This document shows, piece by piece, positions 23,905 to 32,187 of a DNA stretch of 39,816 nt (position 1 is its first letter; every line of letters starts with the position of its first letter). Under the pieces are notes generated by a model, which searched no databases, had not been told where the DNA came from, and was given only the letters and a program-made list of their open reading frames with translations. Both the position numbers and the translations under genes were made by a program. Source of the stretch: Bacilli bacterium (lineage in GTDB: Bacteria > Bacillota_I > Bacilli_A > RFN20 > CAG-826). The stretch is taken from NCBI GenBank assembly GCA_024409055.1, contig JAKSUL010000009.1, positions 1 to 39,816 on the forward strand. Direction: 5' to 3'.

Positions 23905-26447
23905 TATGCGATCTTTCTTTGAGCCTCAGTTCCGGTGAGGATCTTGATGCCCGAAACGAATAAGCCGGTGCCGATGTTTTGGCCGAAGACGCCGTAGTAA
24001 TTTGATGTTGTGGCGGCGCTTTCCCAGCTATTCCATGTGCTTCTTTCAAGAACTAACACGTCGTTTAGGTAGACCTTCACAATGTTTCCTTCTCTATAGA
24101 AGCCAAGCTTTGTCGGAGTGGTGGAAAGATCGATGTTGGTGATCGGGGTGTTTCCTTCTTCGACATTGGAGCCTGAAGAATTGACGGTCCTAAGCCTGAC
24201 CTGGGTGACCAAGCTATTGGCGGAAGGGGCGTAAAGGCAAACGCGGAGCCTTCTGGCGGCGGTGTTGTTAGCTTCATCGCCGACGATGAAACCGAAGTCA
24301 GACCAGGCGTTATTGACGTTCAATTTGAAGGTACCCTCCATGTAGACCGCTTCATCGGTGATGAGGCCTTTGTCTTTGTTAGTGAACCAAGAGGCATATC
24401 CTCCATTGCTGGTGTGGGAAACGGATCCGGAGACTGGGTCGACCTTGCCGAATACGCCTAAGCCGGCGTGGGTATTCTCGCTGGAAAGGTAATAAGAAGA
24501 ATTCTTTTCTCCTTCGAAGTGAGTGGTGGCCTCTTCTCCTTTGAAGTGGCTGATTTGGGTGAAGGTATTGTCGGATTTCCAGCCGGTCAAACCAAGACGG
24601 TAATCGCCGGTGCGGGAGGAAAGGGTCGGGATGGCTTTTTCAAAGGCGAGGGCATCGTTAACTAAAACGCTGACGACTCCGTCTTTTACGTAAACCGACA
24701 TCTTGTTTTGAGCACCTAAAGATAAGGACGAAGCCTTTTGAAGGTTCATGGAGCTATCCCACGTGATGATGTCGTTTTTGAGGAAATAGCAATCGAGGTA
24801 AGTCGTTTTCTTGTCGGAGGTTTCGGTGTTGTTATACCTCAGCAAGAAAGCCAAACGATAGTAATCGTTATCGAGCGGATAGGTCACCATGACGCCAGAC
24901 CTAGAGTCGCTATAGTTATAAGTGTCGTGCGAAGTGATCGTGGCTTCGATGAAACCGGCTTCGTTAAATGTCTCGGCCAAATTGACGATGGATCCCAAAT
25001 TCTTGGTGCAATTGACCGAAACAACGCCTTCTTCGAAAGAGTCGGCGTAATTGTTGGACAAGTGCTCGTCGTAAATGAATTCGTTGTTCTTCGTCTTCAT
25101 GTATTCGTCGAGATTCTCGGTGACGTAGTAGTATTCGCTAAAGGTGGCTCCGGTGAACCAAGAGACCAAGCCTAAATAGATGTCTGTGTCTTCCTTCAAG
25201 AATTCCATGTCGGATTTGACGGTGACTAGAACGTCGTTTAAATAGGTGTAGATAGAGGCGCCTTTTCTATAGATGCCTAAGGTGAATTCGCCTTTTTCGA
25301 TTTGCGAACCCATCATGACTTTGGTTGATTTATCCCAGATGTTTTTGGTTCCAGAGGAGTTCCTGACCGAGGGAAGAGTCAACTGATCTTTGATGACGTA
25401 AGTCTCACCGGCGTTTTTATCGAGCTCAAGGAAGTTGTAGGCTTGGGAATAATAGTTTTCCGCGGTCGCTTTGGTCTTGACCATGATGCCGATACGTGGG
25501 TCATCGCCTCTATAGAAGTCGTTGATTTTGACCTTGGCGGACCAATAGACGTCTTTGAAGGTCGGACTATCTTTCAAGAACAAGGTCAACTGGCCGTTTT
25601 TCCTGAACGTGACTTCGGGGAAATCACCGTTATCTTTGCTAACGTCGATGCCAGAACTATGCGGATTTTCAAAATTGGCGCCTTCAACGCTTGGGACGTA
25701 TCCGTTTTTCTTGAAAAGAGGATAGCTGCCCAAGACGGACGGATTGACTTTTCCGGTGTTCATATCGAGCATTTCCCAGAAGTAGTGGTTATCGAATTCG
25801 ACGGCAGAATTAAGCCTGATCATAGCCGTTCCAACGCCGATTTCCTCGACCTTGGCGTCTTCCATATTTAATAACGTGTACGGGAGATAGGCTTCAACGG
25901 AATATCCGCCGTTTGGATTGACCTTACCGGCTGAATAAGCACCTGCTGCAGGAAGCCTTTCATAAGCTCCGCCGGAGCCGTTGTTATATCTTCTTCTAAC
26001 GAGCAATGCTCCGTCTGCGCTCACCGTTACTTCGTAAATATGCCCATAAGGCGTATCGGCATCCGGAGAGCAGATATAAAACTCATAGCCACTTCTAGAG
26101 AAAATGGTTGGGGAGTTCAAATTGACGATTTGGTCATCTGTTTCGGCATAAAGGAATAGACCGTGTTCACCATATCCAACGTATGTTTTTGACTCGCATT
26201 CTGGAGTATCGGCGAAAGCCTTGTACTTAGCCTGGTCCCTATTGACGTCTTTGGAGACGGAAACATAAGGATTGGCGACGTAGAATTCGGCCTCTCTTTT
26301 CGCGTCGAGTTTGATGCCTTCGATGACTTTGGCATCGCTAGCATAGTGATCGACTTCGTAACCTGGGTTTTCGGCTTTTGGCTCACCTGCGCATCCTGTG
26401 AGGACGGTTAAGGAAGCGGCAACTAAAAGTAAATTTTTCTTTTTCAT
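23904..26447 (-). CDS. Lipoprotein with CBM9-like domain and three LamG-like lectin domains
   Basis: 847 residues. Lipoprotein signal with acceptor in 'LTVLTGCAGEP' (Cys19). Residues ~30-250 resemble carbohydrate-binding family 9/DOMON domains ('GLFLYAETDDQIVN', 'YEFYICSPDADTPYG', 'IYEVTVSADGALL', 'GGYSVEAYLPYTLL'). Three tandem concanavalin-A-like units follow (~260-445, 465-640, 650-840), each ending in a similar hairpin: 'YTYLNDVLVTV', 'VSVLVNDALAFE', 'VKVYLNDVLVLE'. No hydrolase motif is visible, so it is probably a surface glycan-capture protein feeding the neighbouring GH43-like lipoprotein and the ABC importer. AGGAG lies 8 bases before ATG, and its stop overlaps the GH2 fusion start by one base. 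Confidence 0.85.
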   Translation of the reverse strand: MKKKNLLLVAASLTVLTGCAGEPKAENPGYEVDHYASDAKVIEGIKLDAKREAEFYVANPYVSVSKDVNRDQAKYKAFADTPECESKTYVGYGEHGLFLYAETDDQIVNLNSPTIFSRSGYEFYICSPDADTPYGHIYEVTVSADGALLVRRRYNNGSGGAYERLPAAGAYSAGKVNPNGGYSVEAYLPYTLLNMEDAKVEEIGVGTAMIRLNSAVEFDNHYFWEMLDMNTGKVNPSVLGSYPLFKKNGYVPSVEGANFENPHSSGIDVSKDNGDFPEVTFRKNGQLTLFLKDSPTFKDVYWSAKVKINDFYRGDDPRIGIMVKTKATAENYYSQAYNFLELDKNAGETYVIKDQLTLPSVRNSSGTKNIWDKSTKVMMGSQIEKGEFTLGIYRKGASIYTYLNDVLVTVKSDMEFLKEDTDIYLGLVSWFTGATFSEYYYVTENLDEYMKTKNNEFIYDEHLSNNYADSFEEGVVSVNCTKNLGSIVNLAETFNEAGFIEATITSHDTYNYSDSRSGVMVTYPLDNDYYRLAFLLRYNNTETSDKKTTYLDCYFLKNDIITWDSSMNLQKASSLSLGAQNKMSVYVKDGVVSVLVNDALAFEKAIPTLSSRTGDYRLGLTGWKSDNTFTQISHFKGEEATTHFEGEKNSSYYLSSENTHAGLGVFGKVDPVSGSVSHTSNGGYASWFTNKDKGLITDEAVYMEGTFKLNVNNAWSDFGFIVGDEANNTAARRLRVCLYAPSANSLVTQVRLRTVNSSGSNVEEGNTPITNIDLSTTPTKLGFYREGNIVKVYLNDVLVLERSTWNSWESAATTSNYYGVFGQNIGTGLFVSGIKILTGTEAQRKIA

Positions 26448-26450
26448 GGC

Positions 26451-28454
26451 TTACTCTCCTAAAACGGCGATTTCGCCGACGGCGACTCCGCCTTTCTTTG
26501 AAACGACTACTTCGATTTCGTTTACATTAAGCTCTTCGAATTCGGCGATGGCGGCGGCGCATTGGTTGACGAAGCCGTTCTTTTCGTCGATGTCATTCGG
26601 GTTGACCTTAACATCCGACAGCGTGTAGACGATCGGCTGTCCGTCTTTCATGGAGTGGAGTCTGATCGTATCGACCTTGTCGAAAGCGGTGCTCAAATTG
26701 ATTGAGTCATAGACCAAAACCGATTTGACTTTCTTATAGGTGTTGAACTTCAAATCCAAAGTGATCTTTTCTTTTCCCGGATTGAATTCCTTGACGAAAG
26801 AATTGTAGGAGTAGACCGGAACCATTCCGTCGACTAGATAGGAAACATCCTCGGCGATATCGGAGGCGATGATTTTGGCTTCGTTAGCGATATTGGTATA
26901 AGTGGCGTTAGGACCGATTTGCGGTTGGACGGTGCTAGTTGGGCCGTTGCAATAGATGACGGGTTTATTGTCGTTGTTCTTCGTGAAGAAGCAGCGGTCC
27001 GCCATGATCTTCCTTTGACCCTTACCTTGGGAGACGATCCAGTGGCCATGGTAGATGATTATCAATTCGCCACCGGCTCTTACGAAGGAGTGGTGACCGC
27101 ATCCAGAGGAGCTGCGCTTATCGGAGATCGACAAGACCAATCCGCCTTCACTCCTCTCCAATTTGGTGAAATCACCTAAAGGTGAAGAAGATAAAGCTGT
27201 TCCGACCGTGTATTTAGGCGTGTTGCAGTTATCGACGGAGAAGGTCAAGAAATAGGTTCCATCTTCATAGATCATTTCCGGTCCTTCGTTGATGGTGTTG
27301 TCGGATGGCTCATAATCGACGCCTTCATCGCCGTTAACCGTTTTCTTGTTAACGGTGGTGAGCCTCTTCAAGGTGTTCCATTCAGGATCATCGGTCCAAG
27401 AAGCGCCCATCTTCATGCCGACGACGAAGTTGGTGTCGCCAGAGTAGGAGTGCCTTCTAACGAAATAGAGGTATTTGTCGCCTGTGACCGGATCCACGAA
27501 AGGATTGCAGTCGATTGTGGCAAAGCCTTCTTCTCCGTCGAATAAGACGTTTTCCTTAGCGTTTCCGTATTCGAATAAGTCTTCGGCCGAGATGAAAGGA
27601 TCTGGCTCTGAAAGGGCTCTTCTCGTCGCGCTTTCTTCGGTGTTCGTGTACTGGATGAACGGCCCATTTGGCGAGGCGGAGACGGCGACGCCGACATTGA
27701 AGTCGTTGATGACGTTTTCGATATGGATATACGAGGAGCGGAGCCTTGTGGCGTAATCTCTAGCTAATTCGGTCTTTTGGGCTTCCGTTTCAAGGGTGAT
27801 GATCGCGTTATCATAGGCCTTGATGTATTTTTCGATGGTTTTCCTAAAGGGCTGATATTTTTCCGGAAGGACTTCGACTCTGAAATCGTTGATAATCGCC
27901 TCACATTGGGAGAAGGTGAGTAAATAAATCGAGGAACGGATGGAGTTATATTCGTTCTTATCGGCGTGAGTCAAAAATTGAGGGTAGTAACTTCCGACCA
28001 TCTTGTTGTATTTGTCGTCGGCCGAATAGAACATGTAATAAACGCCCTTCGAAGAACCTAATCCATATTGGGACTGGTCGGCTTCGCCATCAAAGATGAC
28101 TTCCGGGGCCCAGAAACTAGTTTGGGAAAAAGATGTCTCGGTCGGTTCGAAAGCGGGGCCAACGGTCTCGTAATCGATGAAATTCTTGGTTCTATAGGCG
28201 GCGAATCCAAGGCAGCCCATCTCGAGATCGGTCGTCGGGTAGATGTAGAAATATCCGTAGTTTGGATCATTGACGTCACTGATGTATAAAGATCCGGGGT
28301 CAGCACCATAGACTTTGGTGTCGTTCCTGAAGAAGACATCTGTGTCGTAATCTTTTTCTAGCTGATCATAATAGCCATAAGGGTTAACGCTTTGGGATCC
28401 GCAGCTAGATAAGGATAGAAGCGTTAGGATTAGAAGAGATTTGCCTTTTTTCAT
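26451..28454 (-). CDS. GH43-like lipoprotein with helical insertion and C-terminal sandwich
   Basis: 667 residues. Lipobox 'LLSLSSCGS' (Cys18). Residues ~45-490 are a five-bladed-propeller protein of the GH43 clan: 'VYGADPGSLYI' (catalytic base Asp52), 'FWAPEVIFDG', 'ATIDCNPFVDPVTGDKYLYF' (pKa-modulating Asp315), 'TINEGPEMIYEDGTYFLTFS' (acid Glu390), 'GCGHHSFVRAGGELIIIYHG'. The propeller is interrupted at ~153-253 by ~100 residues of predicted alpha helix ('SQCEAIINDFRVEVLPEKY', 'TEAQKTELARDYATRL'). Residues ~520-667 form a beta-sandwich like F5/8-type carbohydrate-binding modules. It probably removes arabinose/xylose-type side groups or cuts a polysaccharide outside the cell. AGGAG precedes ATG; its start overlaps the epimerase stop by 4 bases. 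Confidence 0.88.
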   Translation of the reverse strand: MKKGKSLLILTLLSLSSCGSQSVNPYGYYDQLEKDYDTDVFFRNDTKVYGADPGSLYISDVNDPNYGYFYIYPTTDLEMGCLGFAAYRTKNFIDYETVGPAFEPTETSFSQTSFWAPEVIFDGEADQSQYGLGSSKGVYYMFYSADDKYNKMVGSYYPQFLTHADKNEYNSIRSSIYLLTFSQCEAIINDFRVEVLPEKYQPFRKTIEKYIKAYDNAIITLETEAQKTELARDYATRLRSSYIHIENVINDFNVGVAVSASPNGPFIQYTNTEESATRRALSEPDPFISAEDLFEYGNAKENVLFDGEEGFATIDCNPFVDPVTGDKYLYFVRRHSYSGDTNFVVGMKMGASWTDDPEWNTLKRLTTVNKKTVNGDEGVDYEPSDNTINEGPEMIYEDGTYFLTFSVDNCNTPKYTVGTALSSSPLGDFTKLERSEGGLVLSISDKRSSSGCGHHSFVRAGGELIIIYHGHWIVSQGKGQRKIMADRCFFTKNNDNKPVIYCNGPTSTVQPQIGPNATYTNIANEAKIIASDIAEDVSYLVDGMVPVYSYNSFVKEFNPGKEKITLDLKFNTYKKVKSVLVYDSINLSTAFDKVDTIRLHSMKDGQPIVYTLSDVKVNPNDIDEKNGFVNQCAAAIAEFEELNVNEIEVVVSKKGGVAVGEIAVLGE

Positions 28455-29326
28455 TTTTGTTCTCCTTTTAGAAGCGACTTAGCGATATCAATTGATAGTT
28501 TCGCCAAGTCATAAACGAGTGTGGTGTCGTATTTTCCGACTGTGTTATATATCGCGAGTTCCATATTGAAGACCCCGTTATAACCGATTTTTTCCAAGGA
28601 TCCGATGACCTTTCGCCAATCGATTGAGCCGAAACCCATGGGCAAATGGGAGTCCTTGTTCTTAAGGTTGTCGTTGATGTGGAGGACCTTTAGCTTGTCC
28701 CCGAATTTTTCGATCGTCTCATCTATAGGAAGATCGAGGATATTGACGTGTCCGGTGTCTACGCAGACGGCGTAGCAATCTTCGCCGAGAGCGTCGATGA
28801 AGGAGAGGATTTCTTCAGGAGTGGAGATCAAGGTTTTCCTCATGATTCCGTGTTCGTCGTTTTCCCAAAGGGTTTCTAAGCATCCGGTGATGCCGTATTT
28901 ACGTAATGTCGGAGCAAGCGTTTTGAAGATCTGATAATTGAGCTTGAAGTTCTTTTCACGGTCTTCTTCCTTTATTGAGAACAAACCGAAATGGAACACC
29001 ATGTACTTAGCACCCAAGATGGAGGTGGCTTCTATTTCCTTTTCAAGTTCTTTGATAAGCCAATCGTATTCCGCTCTTTCCAAAGGGAAGAATGCGTGCG
29101 TTTGATTGACGATGAGCCCGTTTTCGTCGCAGGTTTTTTTGTATTCCTTGGCCCACGATTTGTATTCGTCCTTCGCAAAATAAGGGCTCGGCTTATTCCA
29201 ATCGTCGCACAATGAAACATCAAGGCAATCGACGCCTGTCTTCTTTAGATTAGGCAGATACGATTTGAAATCCTTTTTGAAGGCCTTTTCAAATCCGCCG
29301 ATATTGATTCCTATCTTGTTATTCAT
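28451..29326 (-). CDS. Sugar phosphate isomerase/epimerase (xylose-isomerase-like TIM barrel)
   Basis: 291 residues from ATG 29326. A longer in-frame start at 29431 would add 35 residues lying over the aldolase gene with no family resemblance, so it is rejected. The protein is an AP-endonuclease-2/xylose-isomerase-like barrel: 'NNKIGINIGGFEKAF', 'KYMVFHFGLF', 'GITGCLETLWEN' (metal Glu), 'AVCVDTGHVNIL' (Asp/His), 'LKVLHINDN' (His), 'GSIDWRKVIGSLEKIGYNGV' and 'FNMELAIY' (Glu). These are the metal ligands of IolE/IolI/tagatose-epimerase-type enzymes. It probably epimerises or isomerises an intermediate between the dehydrogenase and the aldolase. The gene overlaps the aldolase gene by 8 bases. 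Confidence 0.88.
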   Translation of the reverse strand: MNNKIGINIGGFEKAFKKDFKSYLPNLKKTGVDCLDVSLCDDWNKPSPYFAKDEYKSWAKEYKKTCDENGLIVNQTHAFFPLERAEYDWLIKELEKEIEATSILGAKYMVFHFGLFSIKEEDREKNFKLNYQIFKTLAPTLRKYGITGCLETLWENDEHGIMRKTLISTPEEILSFIDALGEDCYAVCVDTGHVNILDLPIDETIEKFGDKLKVLHINDNLKNKDSHLPMGFGSIDWRKVIGSLEKIGYNGVFNMELAIYNTVGKYDTTLVYDLAKLSIDIAKSLLKGEQK

Positions 29327-29969
29327 TTTGGTCAGTGAATTCCTTGCATAAAGCGGTGATCTTGGCAAAGTCCTTATTCGCGATGGCTTCTTTGTCCAAA
29401 ATCGCCGATTGAAGTCCGGCGCCGAAAGCACCGGCTTTCATCCAAGATTTGCAGTTTTCTTTCGTGAATCCTCCAAACAACATCAACTTGGCTTTCGGGA
29501 GGATGTTGGAGATTTCGCTGATGTATTTCTCGCTCACGCAGTGGCCTGGGAAGATTTTCACGAAATCTGCTCCGTTAGCGGCAGCGGTTTGAACTTCGCT
29601 TGGAGAGTAAGCGCCCGGTATGCAAACAAAGCCTTTCCTAAGGCCGTATTTGAGGACCTTTAAGTCAAGGTGAGGAGAAACCAAAATGGTGGCACCTGCC
29701 TTTTTGGCTTTTTTGATTTGGTCTTTGCTGCAGACGGTTCCGACGCCGATCGCCATTTTGTCGCCGACTTCTTTCACGAGCATTTCGACCATTTCAAAAG
29801 TCTCTTGCTGGGTTTCGGGGGCCTTTTGCGATAGCGGCAATTCCATACACCTGATTCCGCCTTCATAGAAGGCTTTGGCTAATTCGACGATGTTTTCTTT
29901 GCCGATTCCTCTAACGACTGCGATGTAGCGGTCTTTATTCAAGAATGAAATGATTTGCTGTTTTTCCAT
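29319..29969 (-). CDS. KDPG/KHG-type 2-keto-3-deoxy-phosphosugar aldolase
   Basis: 216 residues, class I aldolase of the Eda/KDPG family. Landmarks are Arg20 in 'YIAVVRGIG', Glu43 in 'IRCMELPLSQ', 'MAIGVGTVCSKDQIKKAKKA' (phosphate-side loop), 'VSPHLD' and the Schiff-base Lys138 in 'GADFVKIFPG'. It splits a 2-keto-3-deoxy-6-phospho acid into pyruvate and an aldehyde such as glyceraldehyde 3-phosphate. No partner dehydratase or KDG kinase of the usual type lies in the window, so the true substrate is uncertain. It starts 3 bases after the dehydrogenase stop and overlaps the epimerase gene by 8 bases. Confidence 0.9.
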   Translation of the reverse strand: MEKQQIISFLNKDRYIAVVRGIGKENIVELAKAFYEGGIRCMELPLSQKAPETQQETFEMVEMLVKEVGDKMAIGVGTVCSKDQIKKAKKAGATILVSPHLDLKVLKYGLRKGFVCIPGAYSPSEVQTAAANGADFVKIFPGHCVSEKYISEISNILPKAKLMLFGGFTKENCKSWMKAGAFGAGLQSAILDKEAIANKDFAKITALCKEFTDQNE

Positions 29970-29972
29970 AAT

Positions 29973-31067
29973 TTATCTAAGAATCGTCTTAAGTGATTCT
30001 TTTGCTAACTCCCTTCTTTCTTCTCCTTCGTTGATGAGGACGCTGCTGACGAGCAATTTCGCATAGAAATCCTCGAAGAACGTTTCACCCATCTTGATTC
30101 CCATATCGCTGACGCAGGTCGGGAATCCCTCCGATCTAAGCTTTTCTGCGAATTTCTTGGAGCCTTCGTGGTCTCCGTTGAAATAAAGCTGAGCGATGAG
30201 CCCGGTGGCGACTAATTCGCCATGGATATAGCCCTTGGATTCATGAGGGAAGAAGAACCTGATGAATTCGTAGTATTTATGAGCGATTGCGCATTGTTTG
30301 GATCCGTTTACCAAGTTGGAACATAGGCCCGCGAGGACTGTTGACACATAGACGATGTCTTCTAAACCTTTATTCGGCTTTCCTTCCTCGATTGCCTTTT
30401 CGGCCTCTTTCAAGGATTTGTTGATCGCGTCGGCGATGAAGTCGGCGAGGAGAACAGCGGTTCTCATGCCGATGTATTCGCTGTAGTCATATGGTGAAGA
30501 GACCCTTTGCTTAAGCTCGATGTTTTTGGCAAGAGCGTCATAAGCGCCGGCTCTTAAGAGCCTCACTGGCTGATTGGCCATTATGTCCATATCGACGATG
30601 ACGAGAGAAACCGGGTTCTTAAGCTGCGTTCCGCCGAAAGTAGTGCCGTCTTTGTTGTAGCAGACGCTTAGCGGAGTAAGGCAAGCGCAGGTGGCGGAAG
30701 AAGTCGGGATGGTTATGACCGGCAACTTGGCGTAGGAAGCGACGAGTTTGGAGAAGTCCATGATTCGCCCTCCGCCAACGCCGATGATGCAGTCGTGATC
30801 GCCGATTGATTCGGCAAACTCAATTGCACCTTCGTGCGAGCAAGGTCCTTCAAATATCACCCAGTCGTATTTAACGCCGTTTTCGTTAAGCGTTGCTTCG
30901 AGGTCTTTCCTAACGATTGGAGTCGCTATTTCGCCTCCGATTATCAAAGGGTTTTTTCCGATGGCGGCTATTTCATTTCCGCAGGTCTTGATCAAACCTG
31001 GATATTGCAGAAAACGTCCGCAACCGTATTTATAAGCTTTGTCGTTTTTTAACACTGTCTTTTCCAT
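29973..31067 (-). CDS. Iron-containing alcohol dehydrogenase, glycerol-dehydrogenase-like
   Basis: 364 residues. Residues ~1-160 are the NAD(P) domain with 'KYGCGRFLQYPG', 'NPLIIGGEIATPIV' and the dinucleotide motif 'CIIGVGGGRIMDFSKLVA'. 'ITIPTSSATCACLTPLSVCY' and 'AGAYDALAKNIELK' (Asp177) match GldA-like members, and metal-binding His residues occur in 'CAIAHKYYEFI' and 'KGYIHGELVA'. It reduces or oxidises a polyol or sugar-type alcohol. In this locus it probably converts the transported sugar or its product rather than glycerol. GAGGG lies 8 bases before the ATG, inside the end of the upstream SGNH gene (38-bp overlap). Confidence 0.9.
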   Translation of the reverse strand: MEKTVLKNDKAYKYGCGRFLQYPGLIKTCGNEIAAIGKNPLIIGGEIATPIVRKDLEATLNENGVKYDWVIFEGPCSHEGAIEFAESIGDHDCIIGVGGGRIMDFSKLVASYAKLPVITIPTSSATCACLTPLSVCYNKDGTTFGGTQLKNPVSLVIVDMDIMANQPVRLLRAGAYDALAKNIELKQRVSSPYDYSEYIGMRTAVLLADFIADAINKSLKEAEKAIEEGKPNKGLEDIVYVSTVLAGLCSNLVNGSKQCAIAHKYYEFIRFFFPHESKGYIHGELVATGLIAQLYFNGDHEGSKKFAEKLRSEGFPTCVSDMGIKMGETFFEDFYAKLLVSSVLINEGEERRELAKESLKTILR

Positions 31068-32097
31068 TCAATATACCCTCCATGATTCTTAATAGCCTTC
31101 TTTGGATGAGGAGCGAGCCGATGTCGTTAGGATGAGTTCCATCCACGGAACAACGGTCTTCTTCAAGCGGCTTATATATCTTTGATCCATCTAAGAAATG
31201 GATTTTTTCGTCTTTTAGTTTTCGACATGTTGTCTTGATCGCCATAAGGCGATGTTTATCTTCCTCGCTACCGTGATAGTCTGGTCTCGACATCACGATG
31301 ATATGGGAGTTCGGCATATGCTCCTTTATGTATTTCACAAAGGGGTAATGCCTTTCCTTTAATTCTTCCAGCGAGGAATTGTGGTCGTATTCGATTACGA
31401 CGATATCGCTATTTAAGGAGGCGATGTATTTAGCCATTTCCATCTCTCCTTTGGCGTTGCCCGAGAAGCCGAGATTGACGTAATCGCACCCGCTTTGAAG
31501 CGATACTTGGTTAGCGAATGTGTTCGACGGTCTGCTCACCGCAACCCCATGGGTTATTGACGATCCATAGAAGCATAATTTCCTATTTAATAAATAAGGA
31601 TTATAAGGGCGAGTTTCTTTTCCTTCTTCAACCCATATTTCCACCGAAGTGGGGGAATTGAACAAAGGGAAGTTGAGGATTATGTCCTTGCTTTCGTTGT
31701 TTTTTAGATCCGCCGTATATGAGTAGTCGCCTTTATTTCGTTTTTGATATGGCTGAGGCAATAGTTTTGTGTAAACCTTGTCTCCATCTTTGACGATCAT
31801 ATCGAATCCCGAAGCGCTGACTTCGCTTACCTGCGGGAAGACGAATAGCGGCATCTTCGCTTTCAAGTGAATGTATCTAGATGTGGTGGAGAAACAGATT
31901 CTTCCGCCTGTGGTATTTCTGGATAAAGCCTTTATATTCGGCGGCATTTGTCGAAGCGATTTCGGATTAATTCTTGAGTAACCTTTTTTCGTCTTGAAAA
32001 GGCCGAATAGCGAAAAAGATTCTTCGCCTAAAAGAACCATATTCTTAGCTTCGTTCTTCTCTAGCGCAAAATTCTTGTCCAATTCAGCGATATTCAT
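31030..32097 (-). CDS. SGNH hydrolase of the GDSL_3 type with N-terminal GxDLY-like domain
   Basis: 355 residues, cytoplasmic. The N-terminal ~170 residues are a beta-sandwich with 'VSASGFDMIVKDG', resembling the GxDLY-motif domain found before Lipase_GDSL_3 modules. The hydrolase domain has 'KLCFYGSSITHGVAVSRPSN' (nucleophile Ser180, with Ser instead of Asp before it), 'YVNLGFSGNAKGEMEMAKYI', 'VVIEYDHNSS' replacing GTND, and 'CSVDGTHPNDIGS' (Asp319/His322). All of these are normal for GDSL_3. A carbohydrate acyl-esterase role is likely. It is the first gene of the 15-gene locus, with start 90 bases from the divergent AraC gene, and is the probable entry point for AraC-controlled transcription. 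Confidence 0.87.
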   Translation of the reverse strand: MNIAELDKNFALEKNEAKNMVLLGEESFSLFGLFKTKKGYSRINPKSLRQMPPNIKALSRNTTGGRICFSTTSRYIHLKAKMPLFVFPQVSEVSASGFDMIVKDGDKVYTKLLPQPYQKRNKGDYSYTADLKNNESKDIILNFPLFNSPTSVEIWVEEGKETRPYNPYLLNRKLCFYGSSITHGVAVSRPSNTFANQVSLQSGCDYVNLGFSGNAKGEMEMAKYIASLNSDIVVIEYDHNSSLEELKERHYPFVKYIKEHMPNSHIIVMSRPDYHGSEEDKHRLMAIKTTCRKLKDEKIHFLDGSKIYKPLEEDRCSVDGTHPNDIGSLLIQRRLLRIMEGILNGKDSVKKRQSL

Positions 32098-32187
32098 AGG
32101 CTTCTTTCTCTTGACGCCTTTATCTTTACGCTCTCGATATTAAAATAATAGTGTTTTATTATTGAAAAAGAGCGAGATATTAAGATT
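32098..32187. promoter_or_regulatory. Divergent control region between the locus and its AraC regulator
   Basis: This 90-bp gap contains a candidate minus promoter: TTCAAT (32166-32161), 18-bp spacer, TAATAT (32142-32137), with a poor -35 as is usual for activator-dependent promoters. It also holds an inverted repeat AATAATA-GTGTTT-TATTATT (32144-32163). The octamer GATATTAA occurs at 32136-32143 and 32176-32183, exactly 40 bp apart. The second copy lies 4 bases before the AraC start codon, where binding could block its own translation or transcription. I see no clear Shine-Dalgarno for the AraC gene. Confidence 0.5.

Noticed and set aside
29327-29431. N-terminal extension of the TIM-barrel epimerase
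   Set aside because: It would overlap the aldolase gene by over 100 bases and has no family resemblance; ATG 29326 begins the barrel.
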